From the NCBI RefSeq assembly GCF_000519205.1, contig NZ_JAFB01000023.1, positions 1-64,000 of the forward strand: a stretch of 64,000 bases of DNA, read 5' to 3'. Each line of letters starts with the position of its first letter. The first letter of the stretch is position 1. Made by a program: the position numbers and the translations under genes. Below, piece by piece: positions 41,026 through 49,875 of the stretch. Under the pieces are notes generated by a model. The model was not told the DNA's origin. It ran no database searches and saw only the letters and a list, made by a program, of their open reading frames with translations. This DNA is from Amycolatopsis taiwanensis DSM 45107. GTDB taxonomy: Bacteria; Actinomycetota; Actinomycetes; Mycobacteriales; Pseudonocardiaceae.

Positions 41026-41540
41026 TGGCTTGTCACTCCTCGCTGTTCCAATGCCTGACGCAACGCCTTGAGCGCGTAAAAGCTACGTGACTTGACCGTG
41101 CCCACCGGGATGCCCAGCAGGCCTGCGGTTTCCGCGACGCTCCGGCGGCGGTAGAAGAGCTCGAAGATCACCACTCGGTGTTCCTCGCGCAGTTCCTGCA
41201 GCGCGTCGGCGATCTGCCACGTCTGCAGGACACGGTCGATGTCGTCGTTGAGGTTGGGGAAATCCTGCTCGACGATCGGGACCTCGGCGGGCCTGGCCTC
41301 GCGCCGCCGATGCCCCGATACGATCAGGTTGTGCGCGACGGTGTAGAGCCACGGTCCCGCCCGGTCCGGGTCCAGTACCCCGCGCTGTCGCCACGCTCGT
41401 AGCAGGGTTTCCTGCACGATGTCTTCTGCCGCCTGGTAATCGCCGGCGACGGCGTGGAGCACGTAACTCATCAACGGTGCCCGATATCGCCGGTAAAGGG
41501 CACGTATGACTTCGTCGTCATGCTCGCCCACGAGTTCCAC
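41022..41540 (-). CDS. ECF RNA polymerase sigma factor
   Basis: 172 residues. Region 2: ALYRRYRAPLMSYVLHAVAG then YQAAEDIVQETLLRAWRQRG (the DQAEDVVQET-type core-binding helix). Region 4: ALQELREEHRVVIFELFYRR then VAETAGLLGIPVGTVKSRSF. It recruits RNA polymerase to its own class of promoter; two matching sites lie just upstream, one for itself and one for the lipoprotein. The GTG at 41540 lies 7 nt from the putative -10, so the mRNA may be leaderless or a later start (for instance GTG at 41531) may be used. Confidence 0.9.
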   Translation of the reverse strand: MELVGEHDDEVIRALYRRYRAPLMSYVLHAVAGDYQAAEDIVQETLLRAWRQRGVLDPDRAGPWLYTVAHNLIVSGHRRREARPAEVPIVEQDFPNLNDDIDRVLQTWQIADALQELREEHRVVIFELFYRRRSVAETAGLLGIPVGTVKSRSFYALKALRQALEQRGVTSQ

Positions 41541-41546
41541 ACCGTT

Positions 41547-41574
41547 ATTACGCCGCCCAGCCCCGTGAGGTTCA
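41547..41574 (-). promoter_or_regulatory. ECF-type promoter for the sigma-factor operon
   Basis: On the minus strand TGAACC (41574-41569), 16 nt, CGTAAT (41552-41547). The same boxes with the same spacing occur on the plus strand at 41599-41626. This supports autoregulation by the adjacent sigma factor. Confidence 0.65.
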
Positions 41575-41598
41575 TTCGCACCGGCGCGGATCCGGCGG

Positions 41599-41626
41599 TG
41601 AACCGAAGGCGGGGCAGCCGCGTAAT
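41599..41626 (+). promoter_or_regulatory. ECF-type promoter for the lipoprotein gene
   Basis: TGAACC (41599-41604), 16-nt spacer, CGTAAT (41621-41626), about 47 nt before the lipoprotein ATG. Identical in boxes and spacing to the divergent site at 41547-41574. Confidence 0.65.
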
Positions 41627-41672
41627 ACCAGGCGCCAAGCTGAGGAACAGGGGCATTGAAGGGAAGTCAATC

Positions 41673-42272
41673 ATGGGGAACCCACTTCAAGTCCAACCGG
41701 GACAGCCGCGCCGGAGGCTGCTGCGCGCGCCGGTGGCGATGGCCGCGTTGGCTTTGCCGGTCGCCGCCGCGGTGCTCGCGGCCTGTAGCGGATCAGGCGG
41801 TTCGGGCGGCTACGGTTCTCCGGCGCAGCCGCAGTCCGGCGGTGGCGCGTCTTCCGGCGCGGTGACCGTGCACGACGTGAGCGGGCTGGGGCAGACGCTG
41901 GTGGACGGGTCGGGAAAGACCTTGTACTACGCGGATTTGGAAGAAACCGGCACGCTGCACTGCACGGGCGACTGCCTCGGCTTCTGGTTCCCGGTGACCA
42001 CGCAGGACGCGTCGGCGCTGTCCGGGACACCGGGGCTCGCGACGATGCAACGTTCCGACAACGGGCAGCAACAGGTTACGTACCAAGGAAAGCCGCTCTA
42101 CACCTTCCGTCTCGACAAGGGCCCTGGCGACGCGATGGGCAACAACTTCGGTGACGACTTCTCCGGGCAGCATTTCACCTGGCACGCGGCGACCGTGGGC
42201 GCTGCCGCGCAGCAGCCGGCACCGACGTCGCAAAGCAGCAGCGGCGGCGGTGACGGCGGCTACGGCTACTGA
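41673..42272 (+). CDS. Secreted-repeat lipoprotein (COG4315-like)
   Basis: 199 residues from the ATG at 41673 (GAAGGGAAG upstream). Lipoprotein signal ending AAVLAAC (Cys about residue 31), then a Gly/Ser-rich spacer. Two copies of the secreted lipoprotein repeat: LVDGSGKTLYYADLEETGTL with HCTGDCLGFWFPV, and VTYQGKPLYTFRLDKGPGDA with FGDDFSGQHFTWHA. The function of these extracytoplasmic proteins is unknown; they often belong to ECF sigma regulons. The matching promoter makes this the likely target of the divergent sigma factor, and the product may be what the anti-sigma system monitors. Confidence 0.87.
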   Translation: MGNPLQVQPGQPRRRLLRAPVAMAALALPVAAAVLAACSGSGGSGGYGSPAQPQSGGGASSGAVTVHDVSGLGQTLVDGSGKTLYYADLEETGTLHCTGDCLGFWFPVTTQDASALSGTPGLATMQRSDNGQQQVTYQGKPLYTFRLDKGPGDAMGNNFGDDFSGQHFTWHAATVGAAAQQPAPTSQSSSGGGDGGYGY

Positions 42273-42463
42273 TCATCTATCGTCCACAGTGGATGGTGTG
42301 GACGCCGCGGTGACTGACGCGCACCCTCCCGGTCGACCCCGCGCACAGAGCTTGCCGGGCGCGGCCGGGAGGCCGCGGATGCCGATCCTCCTCCCGGGCT
42401 GGACGGTGTTGACGAACTGCCCTCCGCTTGGGGGCTACCCGGGGCCGCCGGGGGATGCCCATA

Positions 42464-43762
42464 ATGGCCAGGGTGAAGTCCGACCTGACCGGCGCCCGGG
42501 TGCTCACCGGTACGATCGTGGATCCGGCCGGGGTGATCAGGGCCAAACAGGTGCCGATCGAGCATGCGGGCGTCTTTCGAAACCAGGGCCTGGGTGCGTC
42601 ACCGAGCTGGAACGTGTTCTGCATCGACAACACCGTGGCGTTCACGCCCCGGTTCGGGGTGGTGGGCGACCTGCGGCTGCGCGTGGACCCCGGCCCCGCA
42701 CGCTCGCTGGGTGACGGTCTGTCCTGGGCGCCGGCCGGGTTCTTCACCCAGGACGGAGAACCGGCCCCGGTCTGCGCGCGCGGCCGGCTGCGCCAGACGG
42801 TGGAGGCGCTCGCCGGGCACGGGCTGAGCGCGCTGGTCGGTGGCGAACTGGAGTTCGTGCTCACGCGTGGTGACGGTGCGCGGTGGGAGTCGCGATGCTG
42901 GAACGCCTACGGGCTGGCCGCGACGCTGGACGCCGAGCCGTTCCTGCTGGATCTGGTGTCCGCAGCCGCGAAGATCGGGCTGCCGGTGGAACAGGTGCAC
43001 GCCGAGTATGGCGATGGGCAGTTCGAGCTGTCCCTGTCGCCGGCCGACCCGGTGACGGCGGCGGACCACATCGTCCTGGCCCGGGTCCTGGCCGGCCGGG
43101 TGGCGCGCCGGCACGGCCTCGCGGTGTCGTTCTCGCCCCTGCCGTTCGCGGACGGCGCGGGAAACGGGGCGCACCTGCACGTTTCGCTGTCCCGGCGCGG
43201 CCTTCCCGTGCTCTCCGGCGGCGACGGCCCGCACGGGCTGACCGGCGACGGCGCGGCGATGATCGGCGGGATCGTGGCCGGGTTGCCCGATGTCGTGGGC
43301 GTGCTTGCCGGCTCCGTGCTGTCCGCGGCACGCCTGCGACCGCGGCGGTGGTCGGGTGCCTTCGCCTGCTGGGGGCTGGAGAACCGGGAGGCGGCGGTGC
43401 GGCTCTGCGCGGCGACCCGAGGCGCGGTGCACGGCGCCAGCGTCGAGGTCAAGTGCGTCGACCCGTCCGCGAATCCGTACCTCGCCACGTCGGTACTGCT
43501 CGGCTTGGCACTGGACGGCATTGTCCGTGGCGCCGACCTGCCACCCGAGGTCACCGTCGACCCGGCCGACCTCCCGGACGCCGTCCGCCTGCCGGCGGGT
43601 CAGGCCGCGGCGCTGGCCGCGCTGGAGTGTTCCCCGCTGGCCCGCGCTCTGCTGGGCGAGGAACTCCTGGAGGCGACCGGCGCTGTCCGGCACCACGAGG
43701 TGGACACCTACGGCAAGGTGGATCTTGCGGTGCTGGCGGAACGGTTCCGGTTCACGTGGTAG
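42464..43762 (+). CDS. Glutamine-synthetase-family protein (gamma-glutamyl ligase-like)
   Basis: 432 residues from the ATG at 42464 (an ATG at 42455 is also in frame). GS-fold motifs: VVGDLRLRVDPGPARSL, GGELEFVLTRGDG, QVHAEYGDGQFELSLSPADP (metal-binding Glu residues), GNGAHLHVSLSR, and RPRRWSGAFACWGLENREAA (ATP/NRE region). The normal nitrogen-control adenylylation site is absent. Such GlnA-like enzymes join glutamate to amines or amino compounds (polyamines, aniline, ethanolamine). It overlaps the amidohydrolase gene, a pairing that mirrors the two halves of fungal FluG. Confidence 0.85.
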   Translation: MARVKSDLTGARVLTGTIVDPAGVIRAKQVPIEHAGVFRNQGLGASPSWNVFCIDNTVAFTPRFGVVGDLRLRVDPGPARSLGDGLSWAPAGFFTQDGEPAPVCARGRLRQTVEALAGHGLSALVGGELEFVLTRGDGARWESRCWNAYGLAATLDAEPFLLDLVSAAAKIGLPVEQVHAEYGDGQFELSLSPADPVTAADHIVLARVLAGRVARRHGLAVSFSPLPFADGAGNGAHLHVSLSRRGLPVLSGGDGPHGLTGDGAAMIGGIVAGLPDVVGVLAGSVLSAARLRPRRWSGAFACWGLENREAAVRLCAATRGAVHGASVEVKCVDPSANPYLATSVLLGLALDGIVRGADLPPEVTVDPADLPDAVRLPAGQAAALAALECSPLARALLGEELLEATGAVRHHEVDTYGKVDLAVLAERFRFTW

Positions 43763-44886
43763 CGAGTAGTTCGCTGACCGAGTTCCTCGCGGCGGCTTCG
43801 CTGGTGGACCATCATGTGCACGGCGCGTTCACCACGGAGCTGAGCCGGGCCGAGTTCGAAGTGGCGTTGAACGAGGGTTCGCCGGATCCCGTTCCGGCCT
43901 GGATGACGCAGTTCGATTCACAGCTCGGGTTCGCGATCCGCCGCTGGTGCGCGCCGCTGCTGGACCTCCCCGCGCACGCCTCGGCCGCCGAGTACTGGCG
44001 CCGCCGGACGGAACTGGGCACGGCGGAGGTGACCGCCCGGTTCCTGCGCGCGGCCGGAGTCTCGGATTGGGTGCTGGATACCGGATACGCCGCCGGCACC
44101 GTGCTGGACGCGAGCGGCTTGGCGGCGGCGTCGGGCGGGCACGTGCACCCGGTCGTCCGGTTGGAGTCGCTCGCCGAAGGGCTGGCGGCGGAAGGGGTGC
44201 GCGACTACGTCGACGAGTTCGCCTCCCGTCTGTCCGGCAGGTTCGTCGCGGCCAAGAGCATCCTGGCCTACCGGTGCGGTTTCGACCTCGATCTCGGCCG
44301 GCCCGCCGACTCCGAGGTGGCCGAGGCGGCGCGCCGGTGGACCGGCGAAGCCGGCGACCGCCCGCGGTTGACCGACCCGGTGCTCATCCGCCACGGGCTG
44401 CACGCCGCGGCCGAGGCGGGCCTGCCGCTCCAGATCCACACCGGGTTCGGTGACCGGGACCTCGACCTGCACCGGTCGAACCCGTTGCTGCTGCTGGACT
44501 TCCTGCGCGACCCGCGGGTGTCGCGGGTGCCGGTCCTGCTGCTGCACTGCTACCCGTACCACCGCGAGGCGGGCTACCTGGCGCAGGCTTTCCCCAATGT
44601 GCATTTCGACGTGGGGCTCGCGGTGAACCATCTCGGGGTGCGCAGCGCCGAGCTCATCGCCGAATCGTTCGAATTGGCCCCGTTCGCCAAACAGCTCTAC
44701 TCGTCGGACGCGTGGGGCCCGCCGGAGCTGCATTTCCTCGGGGCCACGCTGTGGCGCCGCGCGATCGGGCTGATCTTCGGCCGCTGGGTGGCCGATGGCG
44801 ACTGGTCCCCGGCCGACGCGATCCGGGTGGCCGGCATGCTCGGCAGCGGGAACGCCCGGCGCGTCTATCGCCTTCCCACCGGTTGA
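43756..44886 (+). CDS. Amidohydrolase (FluG N-terminal-domain-like)
   Basis: 376 residues from a GTG that overlaps the GS-like stop by 7 nt. TIM-barrel metal motifs: SLVDHHVHGAFTTEL (H-x-H), KSILAYRCGFDLD (Lys position), LPLQIHTGFGDRDLDL (His), VLLLHCYPYHREAGYL (His) and QLYSSDAWGPPELHFLGA (Asp). This pattern matches amidohydrolase_2/FluG-type enzymes. It likely hydrolyses an amide or a glutamyl compound, perhaps in a cycle with the upstream ligase. No ribosome site of its own is needed given the overlap. Confidence 0.83.
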   Translation: MVASSSLTEFLAAASLVDHHVHGAFTTELSRAEFEVALNEGSPDPVPAWMTQFDSQLGFAIRRWCAPLLDLPAHASAAEYWRRRTELGTAEVTARFLRAAGVSDWVLDTGYAAGTVLDASGLAAASGGHVHPVVRLESLAEGLAAEGVRDYVDEFASRLSGRFVAAKSILAYRCGFDLDLGRPADSEVAEAARRWTGEAGDRPRLTDPVLIRHGLHAAAEAGLPLQIHTGFGDRDLDLHRSNPLLLLDFLRDPRVSRVPVLLLHCYPYHREAGYLAQAFPNVHFDVGLAVNHLGVRSAELIAESFELAPFAKQLYSSDAWGPPELHFLGATLWRRAIGLIFGRWVADGDWSPADAIRVAGMLGSGNARRVYRLPTG

Positions 44887-44896
44887 ACGGTGCTGC

Positions 44897-45865
44897 TCAG
44901 GCTCCGCACAGCTCCGCGAAGCGCGCCGCGCCGATGTTGCCCCCGGAGATGATCACGCCGACCCGGGGTGGAACCGGCCCTGCCCGACCGGCCAGCAGGG
45001 CGCCGATGCCGGTGGCACCGCTCGGCTCGACGACGATCTTCATCCGCTCGAAGGCCAGCCGCATCGCCGCACGGATCTCGTCGTCGGCGACCACGACGAT
45101 CTCGTCGACCAGCCGCTGGTTGATCGAGAACGTCAACTCACCGGGGGTGTCCGCGGCCAGGCCGTCGGCGATCGTGCGCGGAATGGCGATGGACACGCGG
45201 TGTCCCGCCGCCAGCGACCGCCGCGTGTCATCGCCGGCCTCCGGCTCGACGCCGACCACGCGGACCGAGGGCCGCAGCCCCTTGGCCGCGGTGGCGCTGC
45301 CCGAGATCAAGCCGCCGCCCCCGACCGGGACGACCAGCGCGTCGAGCTCGCCGACCTCCTCGATCAGCTCCAGGGCCGCGGTGCCCTGCCCGGCGATGAC
45401 GTGCGTATGCTCGTACGGCGGGATAAGGGCCAGACCGCGGTCGGCGGCCATGGCCTCGCCGATGGCCACCCGGTCGCCGGTGTACCGGTCGTAGGTGACG
45501 ATTTCCGCGCCGTAGGCGGCGGTGGCGTCGCGTTTGGACACCGGGGTGTCCTCGGGCATGAGGATCACCGCCGTCGTCCCCAACTCCCGCGCGGCGAGTG
45601 CGACGGCCTGCGCGTGGTTACCCGAGGAGTACGCCGCGATTCCCTTGGCCAGCTGTTCGGGCGCGAGCCGGGAGATCGCGTTGTAGGCGCCCCGGAACTT
45701 GAACGCGCCCACGCGCTGGAAGTTCTCGCACTTGAGAAAGACTTCCGCGCCCACCAGTTCGTCCAGCGTGCGCGAGCGCAGCACCGGTGTGCGGTGGGCG
45801 ACGCCGCTGAGCCGTGCGGCGGCGTCGCGGACATCGTCGAAGGTGACGGGCGGCGTGTCTGGCAT
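44897..45865 (-). CDS. PLP-dependent threonine/serine/hydroxyaspartate ammonia-lyase
   Basis: 322 residues from the ATG at 45865. The PLP lysine lies in GAFKFRGAYNAISRL (about residue 57), SSGNHAQAVALAARELG is the substrate loop, and VPVGGGGLISGSATA the phosphate-binding tetraglycine loop. There is no C-terminal ACT domain, so it resembles the short catabolic/biosynthetic TdcB, serine racemase or threo-3-hydroxyaspartate lyase group. Its substrate is not decided. Convergent with the amidohydrolase. Confidence 0.87.
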   Translation of the reverse strand: MPDTPPVTFDDVRDAAARLSGVAHRTPVLRSRTLDELVGAEVFLKCENFQRVGAFKFRGAYNAISRLAPEQLAKGIAAYSSGNHAQAVALAARELGTTAVILMPEDTPVSKRDATAAYGAEIVTYDRYTGDRVAIGEAMAADRGLALIPPYEHTHVIAGQGTAALELIEEVGELDALVVPVGGGGLISGSATAAKGLRPSVRVVGVEPEAGDDTRRSLAAGHRVSIAIPRTIADGLAADTPGELTFSINQRLVDEIVVVADDEIRAAMRLAFERMKIVVEPSGATGIGALLAGRAGPVPPRVGVIISGGNIGAARFAELCGA

Positions 45866-46008
45866 GGTGGAACTCCTTCCCACCGGGAACGATAACGGAC
45901 CACTTGGCCCAGGCTGGTCAACGGGCGGAACAGCCGCCGCCGACCTGAGCACGGTGCCGGTGGTGTCGCCTGCGGCGAACGGGAATCCTGACTGTCCGAA
46001 AAGGACGC

Positions 46009-46743
46009 TTACGGCACGCCGAGAGCGTCGGCGAGGGCGGGGAAGCTGGTCACCGAAATGTCGGCGGCCACGTCGGTGGCCCGGTCGGCCGCCCGGTCGG
46101 GGCCCTTCTCCCGGGGCCGCTCGACGAACGCGGTGCGCAGCCCGGCCGCGGCGGCGCCGTCGAGATCCCACTTGTGCGCGGCCACCATCAGCACCTGTTC
46201 CGGCGCGACGTCCAGGAGACCGGCGGCGGTGCGGTAGACCTGCGCGTCCGGCTTGTAGGTGCGGGCCAGCTCGGCCGACAGGATGCAGTCGAAGGGCAGC
46301 TTCGCGTCCTTCGCCAGGTGCGTAAGCAGAGCGAACCCGCCGTTGGACAGGGCCGCGACGACGTAGCGCCCCGCGAGCCTGGTCAACCCAGCCACGGAGT
46401 CGTCCCAGGCCGGCAACCGGTGCCAGGCACGCACGAGCCGGGCGCGGGCGGCCTCGTCCACCGCCTCCGCGACACCGTGCTGGCGCAGCAGGTCGTCGAG
46501 CGACTCCCGGTGCAGCGTGTCGAGGTAGGCCCAGTCCCGCTCGTGGTTCTGGACCCGGGCCATCGACGGGAGGTACCGGTCGCGCCACTCGCCGGCGAAG
46601 GCGCCGCCGTCGAGACCGAGGCCGAGTTCGGTGAAGATCTCCGCCGCCTGCCGGGCGACGCCGGTGTACCAGTCGACGGTGGTGCCGAAGATGTCGAAGG
46701 CCAGGACCCTGATCGAGGCCGGGTCGAATTCCTGTCCGCTCAT
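46009..46743 (-). CDS. Haloacid dehalogenase type II (L-2-haloacid dehalogenase-like)
   Basis: 244 residues from the ATG at 46743, preceded by GAGGTG; an upstream in-frame ATG gives five more residues. HAD motifs: nucleophile in VLAFDIFGTTVDWYTG (Asp about residue 15), motif II ALSNGGFALL, Lys in ARTYKPDAQVYRTAAG, and motif IV VAAHKWDLDGAAAAGL. The FDxFGTxVDW start is typical of type II haloacid dehalogenases. A short copy of its first codons is found degraded at 56171-56200. Single gene. Confidence 0.88.
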   Translation of the reverse strand: MSGQEFDPASIRVLAFDIFGTTVDWYTGVARQAAEIFTELGLGLDGGAFAGEWRDRYLPSMARVQNHERDWAYLDTLHRESLDDLLRQHGVAEAVDEAARARLVRAWHRLPAWDDSVAGLTRLAGRYVVAALSNGGFALLTHLAKDAKLPFDCILSAELARTYKPDAQVYRTAAGLLDVAPEQVLMVAAHKWDLDGAAAAGLRTAFVERPREKGPDRAADRATDVAADISVTSFPALADALGVP

Positions 46744-46811
46744 GGGCACCTCATTCACTCGCTCGCCAGCGATGATCTTAGGCCCCGTAACGACGTCGCG
46801 CCGGGGGAGGA

Positions 46812-47450
46812 TCAGATGAGCTCGTGCCGGAGGGCGTAGGCGACGGCGTGTGTCCGGTTCCGCAGCCCGAGCCGGGTCAGCAGGCCGTGCACGATGTTCT
46901 TGACCGTCCGCTCCGAGTAGGTCAGTCGCGTTGCGATCTCGGCGGTGTCGAGCCCATCAGCGAGTAGGCGGAGCACGTCCGTCTCGCGGCGGGACAGGCC
47001 GCTGAGGGTGAGGTCCCGCGGCGCCAGCGTTTCCGCGTGCAGGCGGGTCAGCCCGCGAAGCAGCGACCCGAGCTGGTCGGCTGGCAGGTCGCCGCGGCCG
47101 TGGTGCGCGTCGGCGATCGCGCGCAGCAGCCGGGCAGTGGTCACCTCGCCGCGCGGCACGAGCACGGCCAGGCCGTGCTCGATGGCCGGCCACAGGTGGG
47201 CCGGGCGGGGCCGGTCCGCGATCAGCACGAGCCGGGCCCGCCCGCCCGGCAGGCTGTCCAGGTCCGGCCCGGCGACCGCGACCACCACGTCGGCGTCTTC
47301 GGCGTCGTCGAGCAGTTCGATGCCCGGTCCGCCCTGGAGTTCGCGGATCAGCCCCGCACGGGTGAGTGGGTCGTCCGCCCGCACCGCGACCCGGACCACG
47401 GGGCGGCGCGTGCGCGCGGCACCGTCCAGCCGGGTGACATCGGGCAACAT
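46812..47450 (-). CDS. LuxR-family response-regulator-like protein
   Basis: 212 residues. C-terminal LuxR helix-turn-helix: LSRRETDVLRLLADGLDTAE then IATRLTYSERTVKNIVHGLL (about residues 148-190). The N-terminal domain has a receiver-like outline (VRVAVRADDPLTRAGLIREL), but the usual phospho-acceptor Asp pocket is not clear, so it may be an atypical receiver. No sensor kinase lies next to it. Divergent from the NB-ARC regulator; the 93-nt gap is likely their shared promoter. Confidence 0.85.
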   Translation of the reverse strand: MLPDVTRLDGAARTRRPVVRVAVRADDPLTRAGLIRELQGGPGIELLDDAEDADVVVAVAGPDLDSLPGGRARLVLIADRPRPAHLWPAIEHGLAVLVPRGEVTTARLLRAIADAHHGRGDLPADQLGSLLRGLTRLHAETLAPRDLTLSGLSRRETDVLRLLADGLDTAEIATRLTYSERTVKNIVHGLLTRLGLRNRTHAVAYALRHELI

Positions 47451-47543
47451 ACTTCGCAGGAAACCGGATCTGGCCAGGAAAAACGAGGCGGAACCACGGG
47501 CAGGTTTTCACCGACCGAACTCCTGCCGGTTGAATAGGGCGCG

Positions 47544-49775
47544 GTGGACGAGGCATCGGCGTTCGGGAACCTTCTGCTCACCCATCGGCGGGCAGCGGGC
47601 ATGACACAGGCGGATTTGGCGGAGATATCGGGGGTCAGCGTGCGCGCGCTACGCGACCTGGAGCGCGGTCGCGCCCGGGCCGCGCAGCGAAGATCGGCGG
47701 AGGCGCTGGCCGACGCGATGGGCCTGTCCGGTGGCGACCGCGAGTTCTTCCTGGTCACCGCCAAGGAAGGGCGCCGCCGCACCCCTCGCACCGAGCAGGC
47801 CACGGTGGTGTGCGCGCTGCCTCCGGCGGTGGCGCGCCTCCTCGGTCGGGAGCGCGAACTGCGCACACTCGCCGACGAGGTGGCCACGGGTGGCGTGATC
47901 TCCATCGTCGGGCACCCGGGCGTCGGCAAGACCGCGCTGGCCGTGGCGGCCGCGCACCAGTTGCGCCGCGACTTTCCGGACGGCTGTTTCGCGGTGGACC
48001 TGCGCGGGATGGACGACCAGCCGGTCACCCCGAGGGCGGCGCTGGAGCAGCTGCTGCGTGCCCTCGGCGTGCCGGCGCACCAGATCCCGGCCGGCGAGGC
48101 CGAGCAGTCCGCCCTGTTCCGGTCGCGGGTGACCGGCCGCCGGGTGCTGATCCTGCTGGACAACGCCGCCGACGAGGCGCAGGTCCGGCCGCTGCTGGCG
48201 AGCGGCCCGGAAGCGATGACGCTGATCACCTGCCGGCGCGCGCTCGCCGGGCTCGAGGCCGCGCGCTGGGTGTGGCTGGACCCACTGGCCGGCCAGGCCG
48301 CCGTCGACCTGCTGGCCAGCATCGTCGGCGCGGACCGGGTGGCGGCCGAGCCCGATGCCGCCGCGGAACTGGCTTCGCTCTGCGGAAACCTGCCCCTGGC
48401 GGTGCGGATCGCCGGGAACCGGCTGGCCACCCGGCCACACTGGTCGATCGCCTACCTGGCGGCCCAGCTGCGCAACGAGCGCACCCGGCTCTCCGCGCTG
48501 TCCGCCGGGGATCTGCAGGTGCGTTCGGCCTTCGAGATGTCCTACCGGCGGCTGTCCCCGGCGGCGCGGCTGGTGTTCCGGCGCCTGGCCGCGGTGCCCG
48601 GCCGCGACCTCGGCGCGGGCCTGGCCGCGGTGGCCACCACCATGACCGAGCCGGATGTGCTCATTTACCTGAACGAACTGGTCGACGTCAGCCTGCTCCA
48701 GACCGCGGTCGTCCCCGGACGCTTCCAGTTCCACGACCTGATCCGGCTCTTCGCCAGGGAACGCTGGGAGGCGGAGGAGAAACCGGACGAGCGGGCCCGG
48801 CTGTCCACCGCGGTGCAGGACCACCTGATCGGCACCGCGACCGCCGCCGGCCTGCTGTTCTATCCGGAAACGCTGGAGACCCGGCGGTTCGGCTCGCGGG
48901 ACGAGGCCGCCGAATGGCTGGCCAGTGAAGGGGACAACTGGCTGGCCGCGCAGCGCGAGGCGGCCCGGCTCGGCCGGCACCGCGAGGTGCTCGATCTCGC
49001 CAAAGCGATGCACTGGTATTCCGACGGCCGCACCCAGGAACGTCCCTGGGATGAGGTCTTCGCGCACGGCGTCGCGGCGGCACGCGCGTTGGGGAGTCGA
49101 GCGGACGAGGCAAAGCTCCTCAACTTCCTCGCCTGGGCGCAGTATATCTGCCTCGGCGACCTTGAGGGCGGCCTCGCCACCCTGCGGCAGGCCCTGGCCG
49201 TGGCGATCGAGGCGGGGGACCGGGCCGAACAGGCGTGGGCAAACGGCTATCTCGGCGCCGTGCTGATGCGCCTGGGCCGGCCGGAAGAGGCCCTGGAGCG
49301 GGCACGGCGGTCGTTCGCGTTGTCGGTGGAGATCAGCTTCTGGATGGGCCAGGCCTCCATCCGCAACCTGCTGGGTATCATCCTGGGCCGGCTCGGCCGC
49401 CACGAGGAAGCGCTTTCCGTCCATCTGGCCGTCTTGTCGGACGCCGAGGCCCACCGGGACCGGGCCAACGCCGAGGCGCGACGGCTTCTGGCCTCCTACA
49501 CCCAGCTTCAGATCGGCCGCGCCCGGTCGGGATTGGGGGAGTGGCGGCAGGCGGCGAATGCTTTCCGGGACGCCCGAATCTGGTTCCACGAGGCCGGTTT
49601 CGGGCTGGAAGAGGCCGACGCCGCGGTGCACGAAGGTATCGCGTGGCGTGAGGCCGGCACGTACGGCGAAGCGCGCGATTGCTTCCGCCTCGCCCTCGCG
49701 ATCTATACCCGCCTGACGGCTCAACCTCAACGAGAGCGCGTGCTCGACGAGCTCGCGCTGGTGCCGGATGACTGA
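47544..49775 (+). CDS. XRE-NB-ARC-TPR transcriptional regulator (AfsR/SARP-related STAND ATPase)
   Basis: 743 residues from a GTG. N-terminal XRE helix-turn-helix: HRRAAGMTQADLAEISGVSV (about residues 14-34). NB-ARC ATPase: P-loop IVGHPGVGKTALAVAA (about 121-136), kinase 2 VLILLDNAADEAQV, and LPLAVRIAGNRLA of the GLPL motif. The C-terminal half (about 470-743) is TPR-like, with repeats such as YLGAVLMRLGRPEEALERAR and LLGIILGRLGRHEEALSVH. These STAND regulators often control secondary metabolism or cell-surface genes. The type VII operon starts 100 nt downstream and is a possible target. Confidence 0.88.
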   Translation: MDEASAFGNLLLTHRRAAGMTQADLAEISGVSVRALRDLERGRARAAQRRSAEALADAMGLSGGDREFFLVTAKEGRRRTPRTEQATVVCALPPAVARLLGRERELRTLADEVATGGVISIVGHPGVGKTALAVAAAHQLRRDFPDGCFAVDLRGMDDQPVTPRAALEQLLRALGVPAHQIPAGEAEQSALFRSRVTGRRVLILLDNAADEAQVRPLLASGPEAMTLITCRRALAGLEAARWVWLDPLAGQAAVDLLASIVGADRVAAEPDAAAELASLCGNLPLAVRIAGNRLATRPHWSIAYLAAQLRNERTRLSALSAGDLQVRSAFEMSYRRLSPAARLVFRRLAAVPGRDLGAGLAAVATTMTEPDVLIYLNELVDVSLLQTAVVPGRFQFHDLIRLFARERWEAEEKPDERARLSTAVQDHLIGTATAAGLLFYPETLETRRFGSRDEAAEWLASEGDNWLAAQREAARLGRHREVLDLAKAMHWYSDGRTQERPWDEVFAHGVAAARALGSRADEAKLLNFLAWAQYICLGDLEGGLATLRQALAVAIEAGDRAEQAWANGYLGAVLMRLGRPEEALERARRSFALSVEISFWMGQASIRNLLGIILGRLGRHEEALSVHLAVLSDAEAHRDRANAEARRLLASYTQLQIGRARSGLGEWRQAANAFRDARIWFHEAGFGLEEADAAVHEGIAWREAGTYGEARDCFRLALAIYTRLTAQPQRERVLDELALVPDD

Positions 49776-49875
49776 TCGGGCAGTCCTGGGTGGCCGATCG
49801 GGCAACGGAGTGGCAACCGCGCCCACGGAACAGTTTGAATACCGCACACACTGTGACGATCATCGGGGGAAGTAA

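Noticed and set aside
42883-44886. 667-codon frame ending with the amidohydrolase
   Set aside because: Its first 290 codons are an out-of-frame reading of the glutamine-synthetase-like gene; the real start overlaps that gene's stop.
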